From contig NW_019776025.1 of NCBI RefSeq assembly GCF_001039355.2, forward strand, positions 62,001-126,000: a stretch of DNA of 64,000 nucleotides. Direction: 5' to 3'. The position numbers and the translations under genes were made by a program. Position 1 is the first letter of the stretch. Each line of letters begins with the position of its first letter. Positions 13,401-25,342 of this stretch are shown here, in pieces. The notes beneath the pieces are model-generated. The model made no database searches and was not told the DNA's origin. It worked only from the letters and a program-made list of their open reading frames with translations. This stretch comes from Lingula anatina (taxonomy: Eukaryota > Brachiopoda > Lingulata > Lingulida > Lingulidae).

Positions 13401-14813
13401 ACTCATCCCTTTGTCCCCCCTCCCTAATTCCAGTCAAATATGTCTACCAGGGTAAACCAGGCACATTGCACTTTACAGATACAAAGGTACATCTAACCAT
13501 CTGTATAACTTCGTAGGCGGTGTGCATATCTAGGAGAACTGTTATTTGTATGCTCATTACCCCCCCTGTATCTTGTTTCTATCTTTCATTACTTACCGTC
13601 AATTAACTTTTCATCAGGTGTGGAAATTTCAGCGAGGATTACAGGGATACGCACCTGTATTAACCCTTTGGATTCGCGGTCAAATCAGACTTTAATGTAT
13701 ATATCTGAGTATACTAGCCGTTGCCGTTGGTGTAAAAGAACTGGTATTTTGATTGCTCTGTAATGTAAATTAGGGTGGTCTGACCATTAACAGTATTAAG
13801 CCCAAGGTGATGATTATTACAGCCAAGGTATACGGAGGCAGAATCGCAGGGTGCCCATTGCCAGCTTTATCCAGTGTTGATTTTACTGCCTGTCTGGAAA
13901 ATTTCCTTGAAACTTTAGAAAGATACTCTGCTCAGCGGGATTTAGATAAGAAGCGCTTTTTAAACTTCTTTTCGCCTCTGGGTTTAAACTGTGATGACAT
14001 GTTCTCCATGTTAAACCCGCCGTGGTAGATAAGAGATATTACTTTCATGTTGTAAGTTGGATTGAAGTGGAATCTATTTTGATAATAAATTAAAAGATCA
14101 GTCATACCCTAGCTGTATCAAAACGTTTTTTTCGTTCTAATGCAACATTTTTGCGAACTTCTCTTGTCACGACTGATACTCCACAAGGAACACGTTAATT
14201 GTTTTGGGGTAGATAAAGTGTGTTTCATTAAACAGAATTAGTGCTACATGCACTAGGTGCACTTGTCTCTCCTTTCAAATTCTGTTTTCACTGTGCATCA
14301 AGCATAAAGCAATCACAGAGGAACAGCACTTCCATGCAGCAATGGTTCATTTTTCTCCTTGTTGGAACCAATTGCCTTTCGCCCAGGGATCCTTTGAACT
14401 TTAAGCGAACTGCAGGAATGCCACCGAGAGATATTACTTATTGCCGTTTAGCAAGAGATGGTAATTTCACTTTGATAAAAGAATAATAATCTAGCGCAGC
14501 TATTATAAATGTGTAACATTTGGTACTTAATCTTCCGAGGAAATTCTGTTTTTCTTTTGTCAGATGAGAAAAACGAGTTTTAAGTTTTGTTTCAGAAAAA
14601 AAAGAATGTTCCATAATATGCGTAAAGGTTAATTTGGTCTGGACATCTAACTTGGCATCGTGATACTTTTGAAAATGTAATGATGATAAAAAGGGTGTGT
14701 TAATGCCTATAAAAAGATGGACATATCTGAAAAAAATTTTGTTAAAAACTCTTGGGTGGGTGGGTGGGGGGGGGGGGTTGATCGACATAGACGATTTCTT
14801 GGTCTGATACTAG

Positions 14814-14814
14814 C

Positions 14815-14865
<51 letters not shown>
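14814..14865. repeat. (AAT)n microsatellite
   Basis: About 17 AAT units, preceded at 14754-14778 by GGGT repeats and a G run. Confidence 0.95.
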
Positions 14866-14866
<1 letters not shown>

Positions 14867-15102
14867 TTTATTTGAAACAGTGCAAAGATGTCGAGGCTTT
14901 TAAGGATAAATTCATTCCTTGTAATAAAACAGGTAAATTATTTCACCTTTCAAATAAGGAGAAAGCTGTGGCTAACGCTTCAGGCAAATACTTCATTTAA
15001 GTATCCTAATGTGGATTAATCCTTAATTGAAATAGATAACGGTTTGGCCGTAAAGTTTAGAACAGTTTACGAAAGACCTGTTGTTAAGGTCCACTAAATG
15101 CA

Positions 15103-15439
15103 TGTGTTGAAATCACTCATTTACATATTATGTTTATACTTGTAATCAGTCAGCATATTATCATTCACCTTACTTCAGTCTTGAATGAATATTTATCATC
15201 CTCTGTATAGGTATACCTGATAAGTAGAACTGATGTAACTTAAAAGTAGAAGCCCTCAATTGTTATCTATTGCATTGCAATTAGTATTTAAATGAGTTGC
15301 TGCCACTGTGGCATGCAGATAGATTCTCGGGAGATAGTGTGTATAAAGGCTGAATGCTTGGACTTAATAAAGGACTTTTAGACTTGGAACTGAATATGTG
15401 AGTCTGTGGTTATATTCCCTCTCCCATGCATCAGTGACA
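15103..15439 (+). mobile_element. Possible solo LTR (Ty3/Gypsy-like), weak
   Basis: Near 15350 a TATAAA-like word is followed about 25 bases later by AATAAA, then a T/C-rich segment ending in tgaca at 15435-15439 and a tract resembling a primer-binding region (ttagaagaacctggg). This order resembles the promoter, polyadenylation signal and end of an LTR. The 5' limit is a guess. No gag or pol reading frame and no target duplication were seen. Confidence 0.25.
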
Positions 15440-17590
15440 GGTAAAATGTTAGAAGAACCTGGGTAGGGTGGAACATGGACCCCTACACTGTACATAATGC
15501 AGCAATAATCTTTTATTTTGATATTTGACAAATTATCATGCATACAATAAATGTCACCCGATGTTCTCTGTATTAACCAGCAATAAAACTGCTGTTAATT
15601 TTGTACAATATGTTCATAAAAATTTTCCTAAGAACTCCTTTCCTTGTAAACCTGAAAATTCTACGTGAACAGTTTTCTTAAACGTGCCTTGTATGATATA
15701 TAACATGAAATAACGTTCTTTTATTTAATTAATAAACGAATACTGCAATCTTACAAATTGTAACACAATTACTAGAACATGGGATTGAGTGGCCATTCTA
15801 TTGCAATCTACGGAAAGGTACATTAACTAGCAAAAATGAATTTTTCAAGGAAAATGCGATCGAAACTCATGCACTTGGTGGGTGGCGTACCTTTATATCC
15901 AAAGTATATTCTATTAGTTATCCTATCAGTAACGGAAAACCACGCCCACCATCAGAGGGTTAAACTAAATGTAAGGCATCTGTCAAGACATTTTTGTCAG
16001 CAAGAAGCATGTCCGATTCTGAAAGCGTACTTTTTTCACCCCCAAATGAATTTCAGTTTTTTTTCCCTATTTACCAGAGAGATTAAACCATAAAGGAAAA
16101 ATCAATAGCCTACATGGTTAGAAGGATTGGTCTGTCACTTCTCATTACTTGTTACCCCGCCTTCGAAGATATAATCATTAAAAATGTCCCATATTTAAGA
16201 TTTTATCTTAAATGCCAATCAAACCTTTTTCGGTATGTTTCTCCACGTAATTATGGTGATTTTAAAGGCATATTTTGGACATATGTTTTACTTCATATAT
16301 GTATCAGCACTTGACATATTGTAATTCGAGATTTTCAACTACTGTAGCGCTGACATAGAATGCTACACGAATCCTCCCTCTAGTATCGTTGGATTTTTGG
16401 CACGTCAAAACCTGTTTCTGTTGCATCGCAAATGCCGATGATCAATTATTTACCTGAGTTTTATTAGCTTCGGAATACCAGTAATAGAGTTCCACTTACT
16501 GCTGATATGCTTCTCAAAAGGCACTTGGTATATTGGCATATGCCTAATGAGAAAAAAGGGAGCATAGCTTCTTTACAGCGGGAGGGAGAGGGAGCAGGCG
16601 GCAAAAAAGCAAAGGAATTAGGCTGGAGAAGAGGGGTCCCGTCCTTCAGTTTCAGTGAGGAAATGTGCTGAGCTAAAACGCAAATGAATACCAAGAATAT
16701 GCCATCTTCCAGTTTTCTCAACCAATCTTGAACGCAGAAGTAAACGGGGTTGAGGGGGTGAGGTGGCTTGGGGTTGGGGATGTATGTGTGTGTGTGGGGG
16801 GGGGAGGGGAGGGGGGCATCCATTAGTATAAATGCACCGTAGATGGAGTTCCGAATGCCAAGCGTATCGCGAATTATTTTCGAACTTATATCTCCTCCCA
16901 CACCATGTGTTATTGTACTTCAACATCCCGTCTTCAGCGGCGGTTGTATGGTGGATACTTATTTAATAACTGAAATTGCATGTACAATGTTAAGTGTTGA
17001 TAAAAAGCATTTGTTTGTAGCTAATATCACTTTTTAATACAAAAAAGTTTATGCTGTCGGTTAAATGTGAATGAAACACGTGTCACTGTCAACAAGAGTC
17101 AAACTGTTGCGAAAAAGAATTTTGTTGCCAACCAAGTTCCAACAGTAAAATCACATTCTAGTGCGTGTTTTACAACTGCGTCGACTCTTCATGAATGTCA
17201 TGTACGCATGACTCAACATATAAAATAAAACAAAGCTCATTTTCATTTTCTTTTACTTATTCCCCTTTTCACCATCTCCATTTAAAGGTGTTATTCACGC
17301 TCTACTGAAGACATATTATTATACAAACATCTTATGTAGATTTTCATAAAAATAAAATAAAGCCACCAGCTTGCTTTCATTTTCCCTCTTAAATTTCATC
17401 ACAAATAAGCAAACACTGGCATAGGAAGTACTAAAATGACAATTATAAGTCACAACACTGCATCATTGGTCATAAGGCAATATAGTTTTTTCTCTTGTTC
17501 CTTTTTCCAAAACTTTTTTCAAAACAACCCCTTATAAGACACGTTAAAAGTTTAATGGCACTTTTCTGTGGTTCATTTTTTGCTTGGAAG

Positions 17591-19057
17591 TCACTCGGCT
17601 GTGCCATTTCCCCCAGTGCCGGAACCGCGAGTAAAAAAACATCTCAATTTTTCCCACTTTCTGGTGGGCGTGGTCGGATGTGACGTCGACAGTTTCTGGT
17701 GTGACATCACTGTCAAAGTGAGCTGGTCGGCGTCATGCGTGAGGTCATACGTCTCCTGTTGCATCATCCCCTCCGTACGAACGCCATTAATCGTGAGAAT
17801 TTCGTCTCCGAGATTCAACCCAGTGTCTTTCGCGTACGCAGACAGTTTTACTACTCGCATTGGTTTCGTACGGTCGTTAGCGGCAGCCACTGTGATCCCA
17901 AATGACCGGCTTGCGTCCCTAAGTATTCTGACAGTTTTTAAATACAAGCTATTCATAAACTTTCTGGAATCGATCAAATCGCTGGGGGGCTCTGCTGAGG
18001 ACGTAAGTATCTTTTTATAACACACGGCTGTGTGGCCGCAGAGGAGTCTTATCTCTCTCTCTAAAAGATCGATCTTTGCCGGTTGGAATTCGACCTGCAC
18101 CGCGGCATCAATGGCTTTGACCGTCGATAAGTTGATAAGCCGATGGCGCATCTGCTGAATCTTCTGGGACAGCTCCTCAGGCGAATTGAAGTCCTGATAA
18201 CTTAATCTCCTTGCCGCCTGGTAGGCATCGCTGCCCTCGGCGTTGTCGAGTTTCTCTTCGATATCATCTATTCGTCTCTCCCATTCCTCTAATTCTTTCG
18301 TGTGCGCGCACTCAATCTCCTGCATGAGGTCTTTTTCGATATCCTCTAGCGTTCTTTTCATGGTCTGAATCCGCTTCATTACCGACTTTGTCGCAGCGGT
18401 TATTGAGGTTTCCATAACCCGACTTGTTTCTAAATATCGATCTCGCAGTTCTTGCACATTTTCCACTTTGTCCCGTAGTTGTGTGCTCAGTTTATCAAAT
18501 TCCGTCTTGAGGTCGTCCATTGCTTGCCGCTTTTTAAGACTGACAAAAACGTGCCCTATATGCGAATCAATACAGTCTGCACACAAACTGACCTGGCATT
18601 GGTGACAAAATAGGGTCAAGCGATCTTCATGGCCGCACGAGGCATACTGCCGCCCTCTACAGTTTGTTCGATAATAGGAATTATGACCACTATTATTGGT
18701 AACAACCGGTTTTGATAGGCCACGAGCGCTGGAATCATCACCTTTGTTTTCAGCTGATTTTTCAGAAATGCTCCTCCACACCATTCTCTCCTGCAGGCCC
18801 TGCACAGCGAAATTTGTGGCGAATTCCTCCACTCCGTTTCTGGGGTAGGGGGTCTCCTTTCTACACCATGGGCAAGGGAATCGCGTCAGGTGCTTTGGGG
18901 AGGTTTTGTTTGACTGAATCCATTGTTCCAGACAGGTCTTGCAATATGTGTGTCCGCAGGGTAGAACCTTGGGTTGCTTGTAAATCTCCTGGCATATCGG
19001 GCACGCCAGTTCGTCTGGTGTTGTTTTACGAACCGGTCTTGAGCCAACGCCAGCCAT
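17591..19057 (-). CDS. TRIM-like E3 ubiquitin ligase: RING, B-box, coiled coil and C-terminal PDZ domain
   Basis: A 488-residue intronless reading frame. Residues 19-65 form a C3HC4 RING finger (CPIC at 19-22, CGHTYC at 34-39, CPWC at 62-65), the domain that recruits an E2 and transfers ubiquitin. About residues 140-175 form a B-box 2 (CGHEDRLTLFCHQC followed by CADC, H and H). About 180-340 is rich in heptad-like charged and leucine residues, the TRIM coiled coil. In place of a SPRY, NHL or filamin domain, residues about 375-453 read as a PDZ domain: a carboxylate-binding-loop-like SFGITV, then GLNLGDEILTINGV, then a final strand QLTLTVMSH. PDZ domains bind C-terminal peptides, so this end would select substrates. 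Start is the first Met, with G at +4. Lack of introns could mean a retrogene. E3 role is from the family; targets are unknown. Confidence 0.88.
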   Translation of the reverse strand: MAGVGSRPVRKTTPDELACPICQEIYKQPKVLPCGHTYCKTCLEQWIQSNKTSPKHLTRFPCPWCRKETPYPRNGVEEFATNFAVQGLQERMVWRSISEKSAENKGDDSSARGLSKPVVTNNSGHNSYYRTNCRGRQYASCGHEDRLTLFCHQCQVSLCADCIDSHIGHVFVSLKKRQAMDDLKTEFDKLSTQLRDKVENVQELRDRYLETSRVMETSITAATKSVMKRIQTMKRTLEDIEKDLMQEIECAHTKELEEWERRIDDIEEKLDNAEGSDAYQAARRLSYQDFNSPEELSQKIQQMRHRLINLSTVKAIDAAVQVEFQPAKIDLLEREIRLLCGHTAVCYKKILTSSAEPPSDLIDSRKFMNSLYLKTVRILRDASRSFGITVAAANDRTKPMRVVKLSAYAKDTGLNLGDEILTINGVRTEGMMQQETYDLTHDADQLTLTVMSHQKLSTSHPTTPTRKWEKLRCFFTRGSGTGGNGTAE

Positions 19058-19320
19058 TGATACGGTATCTATACACTGCGCAACTTTGCAAAATCAGCCC
19101 CGACATCTATCATTGCATTACGGGCAATGCTACTATTTGTGTCACTAAGCGCAGCAAATAGAAATGCTGAAATGCAGAAAATAGAATCTCTGATGTTCAG
19201 GTACTCGAAACGCGTTGTTGAGTGAGTGCAAGCCGGCGCAGCAACTGCTTGGAAACTAGGCTTTTATGCGGAGTACGTTAATCTGATTCAGCGAATTTCT
19301 TTAGTCCAGGCTTCTAGCTA

Positions 19321-20268
19321 ATGGCAATCATTCATGACAATAGCCAGGCGTGCACCGAGCACAGTGCAGATGTGTCGTACATGTGGTATAAGTATATGCT
19401 AATGTGCATATCAGCTGTTCTTTTAGTGTATTACTTACTGCTCACCGAGGAAATGTTCATTGTAAGTACTGGGTATGACATCAACCAATTGAAGAAGCTA
19501 CATGTATCTATGTTCATGGGCTTCGATGGTGATACGTTGTCCTTTGTAGCAAAGAAATCGGTTAAAAAACGTAAAATGCACAAAGGTAAGTAATGTGCGG
19601 AGTCCGTTTACGTCGCTGCTAGTAGATCTTTCTTCATCCCGAGGCTAGATTAATCAAAATTAGGATGACTTACTTTCAATGTCTTATCACCCTCTCTTAT
19701 GCATTTCAATGTAAAGCAGTGAAAGAGAAAGCAACGGCTGGCCAAGCCACCTGCTCTATGCATACAATGTTCCAGTGGTAAAATGCTGTGGCACTTCAAG
19801 TGTTTCGGATCACCTGCAAACACCTGTATAAAGTAGCTCCAATCAGGTGGCCCAGTGTGCACTCTATCCACACTACCATGACCCTCTGAAATGCCACAGT
19901 CTTTTCTCAAAAGGCCATTGCGGTGTATACTTATTGCCGGTAGTCACGCTAACCATCCTAGGGCTATAAAATCCTGCGGTTTCAAGACAATAAACAATTA
20001 CATGCGCAACCTTTGTGCAGTGCTTTGTTTCCTTCGAACTTCAGTGATGTCATTTTCCACTTAACTGGTGTATCCTGACGAGTTAATCTGTGGTACCTTT
20101 CGCTCGATGCCGCTCATACGTTTCGCAGATTTCAGTAAGACGGGTGATTAAGCGACATAACGGGCACGCACCTGTTTTCTATGGAATAAACAGTTGAATT
20201 ATCGATTTCAGGCATGACTCGCTCTCTTAATAATTCTTTTTCTTTCTCTCGCAGTGAAGTCGCAATGA
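19321..20268 (+). CDS. Possible small single-pass membrane protein, two exons
   Basis: Tentative. An open frame from the ATG at 19321 runs to 19585, where a strong donor (caaag/gtaagt) occurs in phase 1. A strong pyrimidine-rich acceptor (tttctttctctcgcag) ends at 20254 and would add Val-Lys-Ser-Gln and a stop at 20268, giving 92 residues. Residues about 23-43 (YKYMLMCISAVLLVYYLLL) form a hydrophobic, membrane-spanning-like segment, and the C-terminus is strongly basic (KKSVKKRKMHK). It would diverge from the TRIM-like gene with about 260 bases between start codons. I recognise no family. It could be chance, because both splice signals were chosen by eye. Confidence 0.3.
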
Positions 20269-21401
20269 ATCACTGAGAAAAATAACACTGTTGAGCTACG
20301 AAGCCTCTGTGAAGACACTAAGTATATGTTAAATGTGTCATATATCAAACGCAAATGACCGTCTTGGTACCGATACCATTACCATGAATAGCGCATAGTG
20401 GGTTCAATAGGTATTCTTCTTGCAAGCACCATCAATGAATGTAGATTATTTTCATGAAGCACATATCGCATCCTCTAAGATTTCCTTGAAACACTTGGCA
20501 GCTCTTAGACTACTTTAGATTATAACGCATTATTTTCCTCTATTACATTGTCAAAGACGCATTTCCACATTTACATGGATTTTGCAGTTGGACTGACACG
20601 GTCTTTGGCATCATTGGTATATTAGAATTTGTAGGCCTGTTTTTTAAAATTGCCAATGTTCCAATACCCAATTTATTTACTGAAAAATTTCTTTATCACT
20701 CTCTTCTTTGCCTCACTTCTTTGCTAGTGATACGTACAATCCCAGACCCCCGTTGGTGCCAACCAAGCTTTTGCCCAACAATGCAAGGACGTTTAAAGGT
20801 CACCCTCATTTCCAAGATTTACACAAACTGCATGATTATCCATTTTGTAATTTGCAGCCTATTACTCCTTTGAACCCCCATCTGTTAAATAGATACCTGC
20901 TAAATTAATGGAGAATCCTTGTTTTCGCCAACTCTAATTTCCTAGATTCCCTTTCTTCAAAGAGCATTGGGAGACCCGATATTGGCATTCCAAAACGGAA
21001 CACGTCTTCGCATAGAGCCCCCGTGGAGTCATTAATTCACAAAGGGCAAGCAGATAACTGCAGAAGAAAGCCTTATCCCTAACCTCTTATACCTTTTACA
21101 CATCAATTTCGCATTAATCAAGAAGCATCTAAAGATCGGGGTCAGACCTTTGGGAATATTCATCGCAACATTGACGATTATAGGGGGGCAATCTTTTTTG
21201 TTTACGCTAAGATTCCCTGGAAACAATTTATTCAGTAATGACGGGCGACTAATGCATCTGTATCAATAAATGGTAATATATTCTTTAGCAATCCAATGTG
21301 TTCAACATTTTCAGACGTGTCTAACAAGCATGCGACTAATGCACATCTGTGAAAGAGCAGTCACGTTAATACTTTTGGGTGTAAGCACAACTCATAGATA
21401 T

Positions 21402-21402
<1 letters not shown>

Positions 21403-21437
<35 letters not shown>
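21403..21437. repeat. (GA)n microsatellite
   Basis: About 17 GA units. Confidence 0.95.
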
Positions 21438-21438
<1 letters not shown>

Positions 21439-21990
21439 GTTTTTGTATACCAAAAATGTTTCTACAATTAGGCGTTTGTGCTCTTCTGATTAAGTCCTAC
21501 GATTACGTTCACGTTTTTATTAATACTGTTTCTCTACCAAAGTGCAAGGCAAACGGGATTCGTTAAATCTAAAAGTTAGAATATCACAGATAATGTTATA
21601 AAAATATTGCAAGGGCATGTAGTACGTGTGACGATCACAGTAACCATAAGCAAATCAGTTTGATGAAAGCTAAATAGCTCAAAAGAATGATTCCTTATTC
21701 TTTTATTTGTGATTAAGAAATGACCGTTATTTGCTTTTCTGAAATTCACGCAAAAATTGATAAATGAATAAGCGAAATAAAATAAAAAAAGATGTGAATA
21801 TAAGAAAGATAAGGAAAATAAAGGAAAGATGCAATTAATGGCAAAATATTTATTTCTGCGCCAACAACAATACACTAGTTGAAATGGATTCAGGCGGAAC
21901 TGGTGGTACGGGCTAAAGAGGTGACAAATGTAAATGTCCCACTGCCTTTGAAATATAAAATGACTGACCCGAACAGAATCGGCCACGACA

Positions 21991-21993
21991 AAT

Positions 21994-22032
<39 letters not shown>

Positions 22033-22033
22033 T
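21991..22033. repeat. (TTTA)n microsatellite
   Basis: About 10 TTTA units. Confidence 0.95.
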
Positions 22034-24471
22034 GGTATTTGCGCCCTTTACATAAACAAGGTCAATTTTTTACGCTTGTTATAGGCCTATACCATAAGGT
22101 ATAATAACCTCATATTGTTATATGAATAATGAAAATGAATTGTTGAAATAAGGTCTCGCTTGAATTTATTGTTGAGCCACTGACTTGCAGACTATATTAT
22201 TTAATAACAATATGATGAGTTTTGTTATTCAATAAAATTTTTATGACTTACATATGTCATTTAAAAATAAGTCAAGTATAAGAGAAAAGAAGGTTAGAAA
22301 AAGCTCTTCATGCCGACTGGAGAGAGACAGCAAAATATATGTCACAGTGTGTATTGGAAATGATCCAGACATCCCTTAAATTGTATGAGGAGCAGGTTTG
22401 CAATGATCTGTAAGATTATGAATGGTGAAAATTATCTGCCAAGTCGAGTTAACGTGTGTCAACCTGATCAAAATCTGTTTTACAGAATGATTTTCCTCTA
22501 GCAATTTGTCGGTTTTACCTTTTACAAATACTGCTGCCATTCGGTTTTCTTGCATATCTGTTTTTCTTCCAAGCTACTTGTTTTATCAGACTGAACCATC
22601 TGCACGCAATTTTCTCAAAATTCAAGACGAACTCTGTCCAATATTCTTAATATTTATGCTGCATAATCCAAGGTGCCGATATATATGTTAAGCCAAACTT
22701 CGTCATTATGATCAAAGGGATGTGAGGAGGGGGGCTTGGGAATAACCTTGTTTGCCTTGATCTAATTTCTTAGAAACCTTAATCCAGTTTACAATACAAA
22801 CCCCTTAGAGACAGTCTCAAGATACAGTTAGAAATACACGAATAACAACGATAAGTTTGTTTACATTTGGAAAATGTCGATAGAGGGAGGTAACGGTGGA
22901 CGGAGACATCTGTTGTGTACACGTCTATTAAATCATGTAGTCAGCTGAAATTCCTTGAAGATGAAAATTTGGAATAATGGGGATAGCCCGCCAGACAAAC
23001 AGTATATTAAGGCATACTCGACATGTTTCCATTGTATATTACACTGGGAAATCTCTATGTCAGTGCGTCTAGCTGTTTCTACGCGTTTTCGTGTTTATAT
23101 GAATGGAAAAATACGTAAACGCTATTGTGAAAATATTTATTGTACATGTTTATGATCATGCTATAAAACATCATGGAAAAATAATCATATCATGCTTCCC
23201 CTTCCCCTAAAAAACCGTTACAAAGGTCTTGAAGCTTTCACAGAATATTCGAAACTGATGTCGTAATACTTAAATTACCTGCAATGAAGTGCAACGCATA
23301 ACAGAAGGACAAAAACCGTGGCTTAAGGCTAGAACGCTGCTTTGAATAACAATAATCAAGGTAAAAATCATCAGTGTTTGAAATCGGATTTCTTTTTGGT
23401 TTTCACCAGATCGCGCTCAATTTTAGTTCTCTGGCTACATGAAACCACCCCCTATTCATCATGTATATCTCACGTCTTATCAATAATAAAGATTGGTTTC
23501 TAGGAACTCAGGTGAGCCACGTTCTGTTGATTTCTACACACATGTTAACTATCTGCGTAATCTTCACTCTGGGAACCTGTTTCACAAAAAGTGTCAAGTT
23601 TTTGGACGGGTAAATTCCTCATGCAGACAACGCAAAAGAAACTTTGCAATATCGATCCAAGAGTGTGTAAGAATGATCGTCCCACAATAAATGTATTTGG
23701 CAAACCTAAAAGGTCCGCTGTCAACACTGAGAGCAGATACCTTGTCAAAACAAACATAATTTGCTCAAGGCTTCCCTGTCCAACCTCGGTAGTTAACTAT
23801 CTTGATACAGGTTTCAAATGAATCAGGTCACGTCTCTCGATACCCCAAAGTCGAGTCATGGAATGAATGGTGAATTTGAAAAACTTGCGATTAAGCGTGG
23901 GTTTTGATCTTTTGCTTTTTCCAAAATTGTTGCGGCGAGTTATGGCGAGTGTCAGAAAAGAGAGATTATAGGCTGGTTAGTCGGGGGAAATGCCGTTTAC
24001 CCCTGTAAAATTCTATAAATAAGAATTTTTGGCGGGAAAACCCTGGCTTATAAGGCTTAAAGTAAAACTACTTCTGACATCATGCAGAAAATGCCCGCTG
24101 TCGCATCTGTTCCACAACCTGACTCTTACGGAGAAGTGAGTCTCAAAGAACCCTGAATCCTACGGTGCTGCCCGGTGACAGCAGATGAGAGCTAGCTTCC
24201 ACCAAGCTCACAATCAACAAGTTTGGCAACAGCGAAATGAAATTTTGATTTGCTTTCACCAGTTTCCCTTAAGGGAGGTTATCAATCTTCGGCACAGCTG
24301 AGAGCGATTAGTTGGTTTTTGATAACTGGCATTACACAAACATCAGAGGTATAAAGTAAACGACATGAGATGCTAGCACGTTGCTATGAGAAAAAGATTT
24401 CTATACTATACAGCACCGAAAAAAAAAAAACACGTCAAACCAAAACAAACGAACTAACAAAAAACAATTGA

Positions 24472-24473
24472 TT

Positions 24474-24520
<47 letters not shown>

Positions 24521-24524
24521 TTTG
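24472..24524. repeat. (TTTA)n microsatellite
   Basis: About 13 TTTA units. Confidence 0.95.
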
Positions 24525-25269
24525 TTTCAAACTTCAGATTCAAACGACAAAGGTCAAACGCTATCTCTGGTCCATAAGATTCCCAGAAAATAAATTTTAC
24601 CAAAGATTTATCAGTTGAAAAGACCTACCGTACCATACTTTCAATGCAGATGGCAGTTGTTAAACCAAGTAGTGAAACACAAAAGCGTTCAAATACGACT
24701 AGAAAAGGTTACTAGAAAACGTGTGTCGTGCTACTCGAAACCGGGATTACCTTAAACAAGGACGTCGAATTGACGTTTTTGCCTTTATGCAATAGATGTG
24801 AAATTCTATGCGCAGGGAATGATGTTCTAGAAAACGAAACAGGATATGTATCGTTAAAAACATGGTGAATATTTGCAATTGATGAAAAGGCTGCAATCCA
24901 AAACCAACCACAAGAAAAAGACCATAGTTAAAATTGCCAGCTTTAAGTCGTTGCCGCACCACAAAATCTAATCTGCCATTGTTTCTGACTCCACTCTTCT
25001 CCAAATTCATCATAATAGCGCTTGATTTTACAATGAATCGCTAGACTTTCTCCAAAGATTCCCATTCGTGGTAGGTCCTTATAAAGCAAACGCGTTTTTA
25101 CATATATAATTAGGGTATTTTTCTGCAATTTTTTTCCGTGAATCATCAATGCATATCCAAAGAAAATCATGAACTCTTTTTTCATCTTTGCTTACGTGAC
25201 TTGTATCCTTAGGAAGAGATTCGATTCTTCTATAAAATCAAACATTGCCAATCATAATTTTTGACAAAA

Positions 25270-25342
25270 AACAAACTAACTAACAAACAAACAAACTTAA
25301 ACAAAAAACAATGCAAAAAAACAAACAAACAAACAAACAAAT
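25270..25342. repeat. Imperfect (CAAA)n microsatellite
   Basis: CAAA units interrupted by CTAA, CTTAAA and longer A runs. Confidence 0.8.

Larger units (their letters stand above)
7441..17590. other. Long stretch without a supported gene
   Basis: About 10 kb of AT-rich sequence with only short open frames that lack splice context, recognisable domains or codon bias. It holds a poly-T run (8517-8538), a (GGGT)/G run and an (AAT) microsatellite near 14.8 kb, a possible solo LTR near 15.1-15.4 kb, and a G/GT-rich run near 16.8 kb. At 12578-12598 the word TCAAGGTCA (a nuclear-receptor half-site type) occurs twice 12 bases apart. Distal regulatory sequence cannot be excluded. Confidence 0.6.

Noticed and set aside
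13807-14028. 73-residue open frame on the plus strand with reasonable amino-acid composition
   Set aside because: No domain, no splice or promoter context and no paralogue. Cannot be told from chance.
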